From Perkinsus olseni (taxonomy: Eukaryota > Perkinsozoa > Perkinsida > Perkinsidae): a stretch of DNA of 53,604 bases. Below the pieces are notes generated by a model. It saw only the letters and a program-made list of their open reading frames with translations, made no database searches and had not been told where the DNA came from. The position numbers and the translations under genes were made by a program. Position 1 is the first letter of the stretch; every line of letters starts with the position of its first letter. The stretch spans positions 1-53,604 of the forward strand of contig JABANP010000372.1 of the NCBI GenBank assembly GCA_013115135.1, given 5' to 3'. Positions 32,950 to 44,280 of this stretch are shown one piece after another.

Positions 32950-33762
32950 ATGGCTCTTCCCTTCTTGACTGTCATCCTAGCGTCTCTTCCAGTGCATGGA
33001 CGATTCCTCCAGGAGAGTACAACGGCTACTATTAGTTCGACTCCAACTCCCACTACGCCAGATCCTACCGCGCTACAGGGGACGTGTGATGCCTATTGTC
33101 AGCAGCTGAACGGCGAGCAGTCCTACTGCAAGACGACGCTGGCGGCTCCGACATGTCTCGGTGGTGATCAGCCATGCGATTCGTTCGAAGCATGCGGCCA
33201 GAGTATTCCCCTGTCTACTGCTCCGATCTCCTCGACTGGTGATGGAACCTATGAGCCAGCCTGTGATACCATGTGCCAAAGTCTCAATGACGAGGCCTCT
33301 TACTGCAAGTGGTGGCTCCCAAAGCCTACTTGTCTCGGTGGTGACCAGCCGTGTGGTGATCAAACTGTGTGCACCTCCCAGACCTGGCCGCCCGCTCCAA
33401 CGCCCTCCCTGCCTGCTGGCGCCCATCCCCACGAGTCTGCTCCCTGTAACGCCTACTGCGTCAGCTTGAACGGCGAGGGGTCATACTGCAAGTGGTGGAA
33501 GGAAGAGCCTACCTGTCAGGGCGGTAACCAATCCTGCGGCGTTGGCGATTGTCCCACAGGCACCCAGGCTCCTACTGGAGGGCCCGCTGACACCCACAGT
33601 GCTCACAGTCCTGCATGCGATGGTTATTGCGTCTCCCAGAACCCGTCTAATGACGATAACAGCGAGTCTTACTGCAAGTGGTGGCTCACTGTTCCAACAT
33701 GTCTTTACGGAGATCAGCATTGCGGACCGAGTGTGTGTGAAGGAACTTCACCTGCTCCCTAA
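32950..33762 (+). CDS. Secreted Cys-rich modular protein, paralogue of the 24.8-25.9 kb gene
   Basis: ATG at 32950 gives MALPFLTVILASLPVHG, a clear signal peptide, followed by RFLQEST and a Thr/Pro linker. The frame is also open upstream to 32896 but only with a GTG. There is no intron, and the stop is TAA 33760-33762, giving about 270 residues. Four Cys-rich modules follow the same plan as the paralogue (YCKTT in the first, YCKWW in the other three; GGDQPC, GGNQSCG and GDQHCG). Here the chain stops right after the fourth module; the Thr/Ala/Pro/Gln tail is missing. The segment from TGDGTYEPACD to HESAPCNAYCV is identical in protein between the two genes, while the outer modules differ. Function unknown; likely secreted or surface-associated. 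Confidence 0.87.
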   Translation: MALPFLTVILASLPVHGRFLQESTTATISSTPTPTTPDPTALQGTCDAYCQQLNGEQSYCKTTLAAPTCLGGDQPCDSFEACGQSIPLSTAPISSTGDGTYEPACDTMCQSLNDEASYCKWWLPKPTCLGGDQPCGDQTVCTSQTWPPAPTPSLPAGAHPHESAPCNAYCVSLNGEGSYCKWWKEEPTCQGGNQSCGVGDCPTGTQAPTGGPADTHSAHSPACDGYCVSQNPSNDDNSESYCKWWLTVPTCLYGDQHCGPSVCEGTSPAP

Positions 33763-34946
33763 TGCTCTGTGTACTCCTTTGAAGTATATACGTATATATT
33801 CAGGCTGTGATGGCCGTCATGATAGTCAATTGACTATTTCTCATTCAAATAACATCTTGCGTTCAGAGGGGAGAGTCCACTAGGTTGATGATAAGTAAAG
33901 GAAAATGCCCTTTTAGGCGGCGGTGAGGCCATGTTGTCAGCCAGAGGAATATCGATCTTTGTATGTGGGCATTCCGCAATTCGCGTTCAGAGTGATAGCA
34001 TAGTGCCAAAGAGCGACTCCTGCGCAGAACACGGATTGAAATTATTTTCCTAAAGGAAAATGTTTTTGATTGTAGCACATGCGTGTTGTGCGGCGTGCAA
34101 TGGGTGTCTGATCTTCGCGGGTTCGAGTCCCAGGGGTGTCATTTTCTCGTCTACGCAAGTTTATCTTGTCACTTCATCTACAGTTATGAGGAATCATTGT
34201 TACGCCTCCCCCAACCACATAGGTTGCAGTGTCGTACCGGGCCCGCGTGGTATGGCGAAGGAAGGAGTGTAAGGTGGATAAAGCCGCTTCCGTGGGCATA
34301 GTTCCTGCTCAGAACACCTATCCACTACAACCAGCCGTTCACAGCGATTGATCCAGGAGCAGCGCATCAGCTGAGACCGGGAGGAACACAGACCAACGGC
34401 AGGGAGGAGAACGACATTCGTAGGCTACCATGCTCCCTTTGATTTGATGTCACTATTGGTAGTACTCCGAGGAAACTACACGACCTCCCCTGTTGGTGAA
34501 ACGAACCTATCACGGCAACAAAGGAGAGTTGCTGACGAGTAATTCCTATTCGAACCGGTTTGTGGCTTCTTTCTCTCACAATACTGTTGTGGTCGTATGA
34601 ACAGTTACGCCGAGGAACTCGATCGTCAACGGCAGCGCGCTGTGACAGCGAAGGTAATGGGTAATTGACCCTCCTTACCATGCTCCAATTGCTGATGTTC
34701 TTGCACCTTCATGTGTTTCGTTCTCAAATCATATCGAGCCTCTTGTGGCTACTACAGTACAGTGGGTTAGGGTATGACACCCTGGGTATCGATTCAGCTT
34801 CTCTTCAACCAATGATTCCCCTCCGGAAACTGTGCAGAGCGGTAACGTCATGTCAGACGCAGCCTTTCATGGGCCCAAGGTAATGCTGGTTGATGCTGGT
34901 TGCGGATGCCATTACCGGTTGAATCCTTCATAGATAAACCGTCGCC
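33763..34946. other. Gap with an isolated tRNA-like B box
   Basis: 1.2 kb without a supported gene. At 34118-34133 the sequence GCGGGTTCGAGTCCCA is a perfect Pol III B box, but no acceptor pairing or good A box is present upstream. It may be a decayed tRNA or SINE head. The remaining short open frames have no motif. Confidence 0.4.
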
Positions 34947-37451
34947 ATGAGTATCAGAAGCACCCATCCCTGCTCAGTTTCCACTTTCCGAGCTCAGTGG
35001 TTCTCCGCCGGGCGTGGGCATCGGACAAAGTCACCCCTGCAGCCTCCTCCCGACGGTGGAGATCCTCCTGCTGAGCCCTCTGATCATCGAATGGTGGGGT
35101 CATTGAAAGGCCGACTGAACCGACGGAAGCTGCACACAGTAGACGACCTCAGTATGGTCAATCCAGCTGAGTACTGGAAGTTTGAGTCCTTCGCACAGAA
35201 GCAGGACGAGATAGGGTAATAGCGAGAGCCCTCACTTCGCTCTTTCACTGCTTTGTGGTATCCTGCATACTCAGTTTTGCATCGATCTCAGGACCTTCGC
35301 CCTCTACTACCTCAGCTTCCTCATGATATTCGTCCTTTCTATGGTATGGTGGCTTCCAGTAGCGGGGAGAGGTAGTAGTCGGGGCTCGAGACACTCGTTA
35401 GGGTTAGTACGGGTAACGTGAGTGCATTACCGTTCAGACGACGATGATGATGACGCAGCTAAGCTAGCGGAGCTCCCTGTCTATCACACTCTTGAGAGGG
35501 AGTACGTGAGTACCCAGAAATTCGCCCCGGCTCCCCCAGAGTCTTCGAGGCACTGATGATGAGACAATCATGCTTGTTTCTGTAGTCAATGTCTGTCGAG
35601 CGGTCAATGGCGACGCTGTGAAGTCGTGCGTTTGTTACGTTTGAAGTGGTGCAGGCATCACCTTGCTTTGCATTATGCCTTCACTCTTCTACTCGACGGC
35701 ACCGGCAGAGTTGTGGAAAGCTCAGAGGTCCCGCTCGTTAAGGCGACTGAATAGTGTGAGATTCCAACGCTGCTGCTGATACCAGCTATGCTGATTTTGT
35801 TCGACTACAAGATACGTAGCTTGAACTTGAAAGAAGAGGCCGAGGAGAGGTCCTTGCGGCACCTGGCGAATGAGATGGATCGGAAAGAAGTTTCAGCTCT
35901 AGGGAGACAAGTAGGAGACGACGCCCGCCTGCATCGATAAACTACTCCGCATTAGGAGAGGATAAAGGTGGAGAAAGCGATCGTGAATCGGGTAGCTCAG
36001 GAGGGCTGGTATGGTAGACAGCGAAAAACACAGCATCGAGTGAGCCACTGGCAGCACCTTGCTCCGCTTCTCCTGAGGCCTAATGTAGGCGAATGCGCTC
36101 GAGAACGACTTCCGCACGAGAGCTGATGAAGAGCTTCTCCGGCGAGAGCGAAGCGCCGAACAATTAGTTCAGACTAGGGCGCTCCGCTGGGCTGCTCTGG
36201 CTGGTAGAGGTGAGTCCCTCGTACAGTTGGCCGCCCTCCTGTGATCAACGCCGTGGCTGAAAGCTCACCAGAATACTGTTAGATATACCGAAGCATGCTA
36301 AGGCACTCAAGTCTCGACAAATGCAGGAGCGGAAGACGGACAAGGAGTCTGTGGATCACTTCAAGCGGCAGCTAGCATCCGAGGAGTCTGCCCTTCGGCG
36401 CCAAGAGGAGCGGGCGAGGGAGAGGCAGTTGCTCAAGACCCTACACGTAGTTAGTCGTACCAGTCAGTATCGGACGGTACCGTTGTACGGCAGGGCATCG
36501 AGTGGGGACACAAGCAGCAGCGGTTCGGCAACGCTCGTCAATTTCTTGAAGAGGATTTCAGAGCTCGAGCTGCCGGGGAGCTCTCGGTCAAGGAGGACCG
36601 TTACCAGGTGGGAACGATGATTCTGTTCGACTGTGCGAAAGTATGTCCTCCTTTCAGAGACTGTTAAGCCGTCGCCGATCCATGAGCGACATGCTTGCTG
36701 CCGAGGCAAACTACTTGTCGCGAGAGATCAATCGCCTGGTTGGGCAAAAACATAGCAAATGCGCATGTTAAGTCCTGTTACTCCGGTGGTCTCTGTTGTG
36801 TTCACGAGTTTTCGTAAGCCCCATCCGATTCTCGATGAATCGGATGAACATCACCAACCGACAGAAATGAATGATGCCTCAACGGCACGTCTTACGATAA
36901 CGAGGCTCGAATAGGTGGCGTGAATAAAGTGATCGAGTAGAGGCATCGAGATGGTCCCGAGATTCCGTGTATCGTATTGGGAATTGTCTAAGTATAGATA
37001 TGGCCGGGACCCCGGGTCCCTAGAGGAGGTTCCTGTTGGCGGTGATGCTACGGTTGACGTTACTCACGGGGAGCTCCTTCTGTTATCGCGATAGTTCACT
37101 AGGGGATCCTTGGGAATAACTATACCAACGCAACCACCACTAAACGACAGCTAGACACTTTCATGTAGAAGCATCACTCAGCCCCCTCTCCAGTGACTGC
37201 CTCTTCTTCCGTCTCAGCGGCAGCCTAAGGATGGACCGACCGCGTCACTTGGCCGGATGTTCGACATGCCCAAGCGGACAATCGGAGACTCTCAAACTCT
37301 TACCGGCTGTTCCCTCGGATCATCGCACTCGGGTATCGCCGAGGGAGTGTTCCGTATCTCACCCGGCCCCCCAGCCACTCGCCCTCCTGCACCAGCCTTC
37401 ATACCGTATCCAATATACCTGAAGCACCACGCCATCATCGATGATACTTGA
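34947..37451 (+). CDS. Coiled-coil protein, multi-exon
   Basis: ATG at 34947 (MSIRSTHPCSVSTFR) opens a first exon with LKGRLNRRKLHTVDDLSMVN and YWKFESFAQKQDE. Later exons on the same strand: about 35292-35341 (DLRPLLPQLPHDIRPFY), about 35437-35505 (DDDDDDAAKLAELPVYHTLE), about 35815-35930 (LNLKEEAEERSLRHLANEMD), about 36080-36210 (ENDFRTRADEELLRRERSAE), about 36321-36570 (VDHFKRQLASEESALRRQEE), about 36640-36770 (SMSDMLAAEANYLSREINRL) and a last exon about 37219-37451 (LGRMFDMPKRTIGDSQ, Pro-rich, ending IIDDT). It is predicted to be mostly coiled coil with a disordered, Pro-rich C-terminus. No known family. Its stop codon lies inside the convergent radial spoke gene. Position and structure suggest a cytoskeletal or axonemal role (inference). 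Confidence 0.65.
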
Positions 37452-39293
37452 CAGGCCCATCGTACGTATGCACATGCTTGCCCTGCCCAGCCACCACCGC
37501 AGCCCCTGGCCACTGCGTTGACTGCAAGGATAGAGTCCCGTAAGTAACGTAAGACTTCACCGCAGCTCCATCCACCTGCTACTGATACGTAGGCATGCCA
37601 TACCGACTCTCAAGCGGCCACCTGTTTGAACAAGGCGTATTGTGCGCAGTCTCCATGGCACTTGGTCGTCCAAGACGCTCCCTCCTCCGCGCCAACCTTG
37701 GCATTCATCGGCCTACGGGAGACACCCCATGCGAACAGGACTGCCGCGCGGCCGTACCTAGCAGACTCCCGAGCCATCATTTTCCTCTGTCGGACAGCCT
37801 CTGGTGACTCCTCCTCGCCATCCTCTGGCTCAGCCACCTCAGGCCATGCGGTACCTTGATGATGCATCCCACACTACTCCTCATGGACTCAGCCGGCCCA
37901 CGTCCATTAGCATTGATGAGATAGTCCACGCCATGGCGCCAGTAGTCCTGGACGGAAGCCACCTCACGGCAGTCCGAGCTGATGCCGCTGTACTCCGGGT
38001 TGGCTGCGACCTAAGGATACCTAATCCCCCTAGCCTACGAAGGGCGGCAGAACCTCTCCCGATTCCTCGTCCTCAGCGTAGTAGTTGCCGGGCACCAGCC
38101 GAGTGGCGTGAGTAATCCTCGCGATTTGTGCACGGAGGAGTTCCCTTTCCCGGCCTGAGCAGATTGCCATACGAACGTGAGAGAGCCCGCTGCCGAGCTA
38201 CCGGAGAATGGTGGCCAGGTGATGACGGGAGCGTCCAAGTCGCCGGTGAGGATCTTCTTCACCAACCTTGCCGCAGCTATCTGGTCTGGGAGGACATGTG
38301 GTAGCGGCTCCCAGCTCCGACCACTATCAGTGCTCACGAAGTACCTGCCAAGTCTGACTACCCTTCCCAGCGTCACGCGCCACTTAATTACGTATAGAAG
38401 TTGGGCCCTCCGAGCCGCCCAGGAGCATCAGCGCCGGCTGCTTCCTCTGTCTCCGTCAGCGGCGCTCCGCCCCCTTCCATCTCCGCTTCGGCAATGAGGT
38501 AATCGCACGAGGGGCTGTTGCAGAGAACCTGAACCCCTCCCCCCGTACGGCGATGCCCACGAGTTCCGACACTACCTTCCCCCAGAACCGAGCCTTGGTG
38601 ACACCTTCCGTGCTCGTCACCAGCCTCCTCAGTCCACAGGCGATGATGACCGCCTCTGTTGGTGGCACCCCCATACCAGCCGAACTGAAGCACCGTCGAC
38701 CGAGTTACCTTGGGAAAGCTGATGACCCCTTACTTCAGGAGACCTTGCTCACCAACGACGTCCGCAAGGCCGGGAGCATCCGTTTTCGGATTTCCCTCCT
38801 CGTCAACGGGGGCCGCCAACTGGCAACCGGAAAAATGTGGAGCTCATTCGGAACTATAAACTAACCAGTTCTTTCATGGCGCGGAGACTGTCTCCAACAG
38901 GGGCCTGCTCTGGTCCATCCCTCTACCTGATCGACACCACAATGGGAACGGTTCGAGTGGTAGCCGAGCGCAGCAGAACTACCGGAGAGGATTCGACCTC
39001 CGCTCGAACGGCCCGACTGATTTCCTCGAAGGCCTCCAGAGGGTCAGCTGGCTGCATGATGGTCATAGCTTCGATAACCTTGGCTAGGTGAGACCTCACC
39101 GTCCTCTCGGTGGTGGCCTGCAACACACCCCTCACGACTGTCACTCAGGGTTAACTCTACATCTTTGGTATCGAGGATGGCCTCTACCTGCTCAGCAGCT
39201 GCCGAAGATACAACCATTGAAGGGAAAGAAGGAGCTGTCCAGAGGATGTCGGCTATATCGGGTTCACGCTCCCTTTTGCTAAGGATATTGTCC
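37435..39293 (-). CDS. Radial spoke head protein 4/6 (RSPH4A/RSPH6A family)
   Basis: Exons read right to left. About 39193-39293 reads REPDIADILWTAPSFPS. About 38980-39120 reads TVRSHLAKVIEAMTIMQPAD and FEEISRAVRAE. About 38750-38830 reads GLADVVGEQGLL. About 38600-38690 reads GMGVPPTEAVIIACGLRRLV and ARFWGKV. About 38410-38515 reads CDYLIAEAEMEGG. About 38215-38350 reads YFVSTDSGRSWEPLPHVLP, IAAARLVKKILTGDLDAPV and WPPFSG. About 38040-38110 holds THATRLVPGNYYAEDEESGE. About 37900-38010 holds NPEYSGISSDCREVASVQDYW. The end reads STQWPGAAVVAGQGKHVH and YHR, with stop TGA 37437-37435. This is the RSP4/6 order throughout: FWGK, YLIAE, YFV, LTGxLDAP and the final QWPGA with an aromatic end. The protein forms the spoke head that touches the central pair in motile cilia, so the organism makes flagellated cells. 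The first exon and start codon are unresolved. Confidence 0.9.
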
Positions 39294-39773
39294 GGCCATC
39301 AGTTGTAGCGATGTCCTTCCGAGCTGTGGATGAGACCGCCGAGGAAAACGGCAACAGTCAAAATAGATACAAGAGACCGCTAAGTACGGAGCGGCTCAGA
39401 ATAGCGGTTCATCGAGTAGCCACCTACCGCCCAGTTGGCGATAGCAATACCCACCGTTGGACGCTTCGACCGTAATCACCTTTCCTGGCACGAAACGCCT
39501 ACGAGAACTTGGAGATTGACCGAGACGCAACACGCAAGAGACCATGACGATGATAACGACTAGGTCAGCAATGCTACATCATGGCTCAATAAATGACAAT
39601 ACCATAGTCACTCCGGAGAGTCGGCTTTAGTGTACGTACCTACGACCAACAACAACAGGCATTCACGACGACAACATCAATAAACCCCTCACCTGCTTGC
39701 CACTTGTCCAACACCTTCGGATCCGGTGCTCGCTCAACTACCGGGGCCAGCTGCTCTCTCGAAGACTTTCCGC
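39294..39773. other. Gap between radial spoke gene 5' end and LRR gene 3' end
   Basis: 480 bases on the 5' side of the radial spoke gene. It should contain its start exon and promoter. It includes a ACAACAACAACA-like stretch near 39650. No other feature seen. Confidence 0.4.
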
Positions 39774-42700
39774 CTAGCCTTTCGAAAAGGAATCTGAAGG
39801 CCCAGCCCGTCCCCTCTCAAAGGCGTCCGGCAATCCTTCCCCTACTCTTCCTAGAGGCCGGGCCCTTCTCTCTACCACCATATCGCCGGGCGGCTGAGGA
39901 CGCTGAAGAGGCCTCGGAAACCGCTGAACTCCTTCGATGATCCAGAGCTGACAGATCGCCAGGACCACCTATTCCGATAGGTACCTGAGTCAACCTAAGA
40001 TTCTCCGCCTCCCAGCCTCGCGTGCCCTACCGTATTTTTCGGCGGCCTGCTGTCGCCGTGCGTCTTGATTCCAAGAAGCGACATTCGTACACCGCTGGGG
40101 CTCTCTAGGTGGCTCTTTACGTCTTCCTCATTCTTCACCTGTGACTTCAGGTTGGCGTCATCTACAGTAAGAAACCAGAACAGAAGCAGCAATCCCCTCG
40201 ACGAATAGGGGATGTGATGGTACTGAAGCCGATGATGATAGGCAGAAGGAGGGGCCATGATGGTCCCCAGAAGCGACAGTCATCACCTCACGTGACCTCA
40301 ACGTGAGACACATGCTGCCTACAGCCTCCCCGTCTCAGTAGCGTAGCCCTCACCATCAGTCGATCCACCCTTCCCCATCGTGTTGATGATCTGTATGAGC
40401 TTAGCACTAGCCTCCGGTCGGCAAGCCCCTTGCTCTCCAATCTTCACCTTCAGCCTTATCTGGTTACCCGAGCGGACTTCAAGCAAACCATCTGATAACA
40501 ATCGGCCACAGTAATGGCACCAACGGCAACCGCCATCCTACCAGCCGTATGGGAGGTTTGAGTAACCCCATCCATGGCCCTCAACTGCGACTCCACCATA
40601 TTCAGCGCCTCCCTGCGAGAAGGCAATGGTTGCTGCTCTGTCTTCCGAGGAGGGTACTCACTTCGACAGCTGATTTTCGGACAGGTCCAGGTACTTCAGA
40701 TAGGGCAGCTCGTGCAGGATAGTCAGCAAAGTGGTTGTCGCTGTGGAGGATGCATAAAAATGTCAAGGGTATGTACGAACAGCTCACCATTATCGTCAAT
40801 GAGGTTCTTGTCCAGATACAAGCCCTGGATGCCATCCTCAACACCGTACGCTCTTACCAAGCCCATCACCTGACGGCAGCAGCCCCTCACGGTCGTGCAC
40901 ATCACCAGGCTACTGCTGGCCAAGAGAGGTGACCACAGCGTCACAGCGATGTTCTTTCGGTGGTGGGACGACTCATCATGGCCGGCCCAACGTACGGATG
41001 AGAGCATCGATCGCAATGCCGCTTAGAAACGTGAGCCGACTGCAATACGCATAGTTCAAACGGAAGTCTTCCTCATACACATCACGAACCAGTACATGCA
41101 CGCCCCCCTCTCCTGAAGCAGTCCTACATCCCGAAGGTCCCGGTCCTGCATGAGCAGTCCGGTGAGGACCAACTCTGACGACGACGGCGAGGATGATGAT
41201 GCATCCATTTGGTTCTGCCAAGTGGAATTGGTTGTAAGCAGCAGCCATGACGTCGAGGTAGTCCTACTTGAACTACCCTCCCAATGAGCTGGGCCTTGAA
41301 TGAGGTCATGCCGCTCTTCTTGCCCGTCAACTCTAGGTTCAGCTGCCGTAGATTCGCCACCAGCGAGTTCGACTTGGCCAAGTCGCCGAGGTAACTGCCG
41401 ACTGCTGTTCTGCGAGGACCGTGATGGCCGTTCTAACCGGTCAGCAGCCTTCTGCTCGAAATGGAGCAACTCCAACAGCTGGGCTATCTTCTCTATCAGC
41501 ATAGGGACAGGGTTCCGCTGCTGCTGTGCCTCATACAGGAACGAGTTCATCTGCCAGCATTAACAGTCTACTGGGGGTACTCCCCAGGGCGGATTAAACG
41601 CTTTCGCGCCGGAGTTAAGACCGAGTGTTGAGACAGTCCGTCGAAGCTCCCCGTCACTCGGTAGCACTAGCGTTGATTCAGAAGCCGCGAATCTCCTCAA
41701 GCTACACGGATGCGCACAGAATGACGAAGCCTGAGCCTCGCCAGGGTCAACTGAGAACTACAATCTATGCCGTAATCAAGAACGGTGACATCTGGTCGCG
41801 CTTGAGGCTTCCATGACTTCTACCACCGATTCCAAAGGTACTCCTCTCGACCACAGCCACATCATGCATTGCTGCTCCCACGTCCCGCCAGGTACACTTC
41901 CCCCTCACGACCCACCTGGAGCTTATCCACCAGCGTACTGTCGTTACTATGTATTAATATGGGCCGCTGCCTGCCACTCTCATCCAGCCCATCCTCCCTT
42001 CGAATGAAGGCCAGCTCATTCTTCAGTTGCTGATACCACACCAATGGCAACTCCTAATATCCATCCTACCCGTCACCTGGACCTTGGCCCTATGCTGACC
42101 GTTCGCTGCATTCGCCATCGATATCCGAGTCCGAAGATCCGAACAGGATTCCGTGAGCTCCTTGCACGATTCCTCAAGGCTGCCGAGCTCCCCTAACAAC
42201 CCAAAAATCCCCGGTACTTCCACGGCCAATTCCGAACCTCTGGACGCGTTGATCTCCTCCTCTCCCGCATCGATCCGACTCGACAGCGAAGCATTCTGAG
42301 CACACACCTCCCGGCACTCAGACCCCTACCACCTCACCTTAGCCTGTATCGCATTGACCTCCGCCAGTAGACCCTTTATCTCCTTCTGCTTCTTCTCCGC
42401 CTGCTTCTGAGCCTCCGCAATGCCTTCCTCGAACTTCTTATTCTTTCTCTTAATCCCGCCAGCTTCGGTATTCTTCACCCTGCCTCGAACCGTCTCCCAG
42501 CCGAAATTTTCAAGCCCTCCTGTATTACTTCGTCTCAGCCTCAGCGGCTTCCCTAGCGGATATTTCCATGTTGATCTTAGCGGTATGATTCTGGCAAGTT
42601 TTCTCCAAGTTTCGAACTCTCTTCTCTTGCGAAGTGTCCTCCGACTCAGCCTTCTTGTATTCGACCTGACAAGACTGCCACTCCCGCCATACTAGTTTCA

Positions 42701-44280
42701 TCTTGTCTCACGTTCTCAGCTCGTAGGGAGTCCATCAAAGCATAGGTCTTGTCAGCCGCCTGAGCCGAGAGCCGTTCCCGCGCGCCACAAAATTACCCCT
42801 GCCATTACCTCACGTATATTCCTATCCTGCGCCCGCATGGACTGTTGCAGCTGCTCGTTCGTCGTCTCTGCAGAAGCCAAGGCGCTCTTCCGCGACAACA
42901 GCAATGATTCCTGATGAAAATATCGCTTTCCAAGCCCACCCACTGATGTGCTGAGTACCTCTTGGTCAATCTCCTTCATCAACACCGCTTTGCTACGGCC
43001 AAATTCATCCCTGTTCTCCTGCTCTCCTTGCAACTGACAGCTCGAACTCGGACGAGAATGATGGGGCCAGGCCAACCTCCCTCTGCTTGGCAGCCCGGAG
43101 TTCTCTGAGTTCCTCCAATTCCCGCTGCAGCTGCACCCTCTCACTCTCCAACGCTGAGTGTGTTTGGTCATCACGATTGCATCTGCGTTTGTACCATCAT
43201 CAAGAGCATCACCACACCACCCCTACCTCGTGACATACTCCAGGTTCTTCTGCTTCACCACTTGCACTGCCTGCTCCAAGGCTTCGATGTCGACCCTCAC
43301 ACGGGCCTCCAGATTCATCAGTTCCGTCCTGACCTCCAACAACAGCATGGGCGCACCAAAACTCCTCGTCCTAACCTCTTCTGATTTCCCTTATCGCTTT
43401 CACTTCGTAGTCGTCCCTTTAACGTGGCCAGCTGTGCCTGTGATGAGCTTGACCTCGAAGGCCCCGGGAGGAAGAGGCCGCCCACCTTGGCATTTCGAAC
43501 CCGTTCGCCAGCCTCCTCTTTAGCCGATTTAAAATCTCTTTCTATCTGCGTAAAATATTCCGATGCAGGGTATCCTTCGCCCGGCCCTCCTACCACAGCC
43601 AGTCTGACCATGTTCTCCTTCCTCGTCCGCTCCCCTTCCTCGATCTCCCGCTTGGAGCTCTCAAGCTGTTCCAATACAGTGAGCAGACCCTACCGGCGCC
43701 AACAGCATCAAAAGCGTCGGGTGCGAAAAGAGCAGACCTGATTCTGCTTAGCCATTTGGGCCAGATGCTCGACCTTCAGGGACATCTCAGAGGAGTTGTT
43801 GTTGATGATCTCCTTAACAGCCTTTAACTTGTTCTTCGTCAGCTCGAAATCTACCAGCCGGCAAAAAAGGATGGCCGTACGGCTAAGCTGTGATGAGCAT
43901 CAAGAGTACCACAGAGGACGAATAAGTGAAATTAGTTTACGCCCGCGTCGCAATATCACCAAGGCTGCGCAGAGATCCTTTAGAAAGGCGTTAACACTAA
44001 CTGCAGCAGACCGCCAATGGCATCGGGAGTTCATATCCGCACACAATAGCGACCTCCGCTGTATCCTCACTTCTCTCGAACTCGGCCCGCCTGTCCTTCC
44101 AACTCTGCACCAGAACTAATGCTTCATCCCTCTCCCCTTCACAGCGTTCCATCCTCTCAAATATCTGATGACGATTATGAACAACCCCAGCCGGTCAGCA
44201 GGAGTATGGTGGTGCGAACTCACCGCTGCATTCTGCTGTTGCAGAAAAGTGATCTCGCTTGCTCGAAAATTATCCGCCAT
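39774..44280 (-). CDS. Coiled-coil plus leucine-rich-repeat protein, multi-exon
   Basis: Start ATG 44280-44278 gives MADNFRASEITFLQQQNAA, ending at a textbook donor GTGAGTTC. Next comes FERMERCEGERDEALVLVQS (about 44055-44150). Further coiled-coil exons carry EQLESSKREIEEGERTRKEN (about 43610-43670), KAVLMKEIDQEVLSTSV and TTNEQLQQSMRAQDRNIREV (about 42810-42990), SSRIDAGEEEINASRGSELA and SLEESCKELTESCSDLRTRI (about 42110-42300), and LLELLHFEQKAADRLERP (about 41420-41500). Leucine-rich repeats follow: LVANLRQLNLELTGKK (about 41320-41370), GIQGLYLDKNLIDDNGELF (about 40780-40840) and LPYLKYLDLSENQLSK (about 40660-40710). The tail has LEVRSGNQIRLKVKIGEQ (about 40420-40480), WFLTVDDANLKSQVKNEED (about 40110-40180) and a basic Ser/Arg end near 39.8-39.95 kb. 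It is roughly 1,100-1,300 residues long. The combination is typical of centrosomal or axonemal proteins, but I cannot name the family. It could be two genes split near 41 kb. Confidence 0.65.

Noticed and set aside
34081..34145. Possible tRNA with a perfect GGTTCGAGTCC B box
   Set aside because: The T stem pairs only three bases, there is no acceptor partner upstream and no proper A box; at best a relic.
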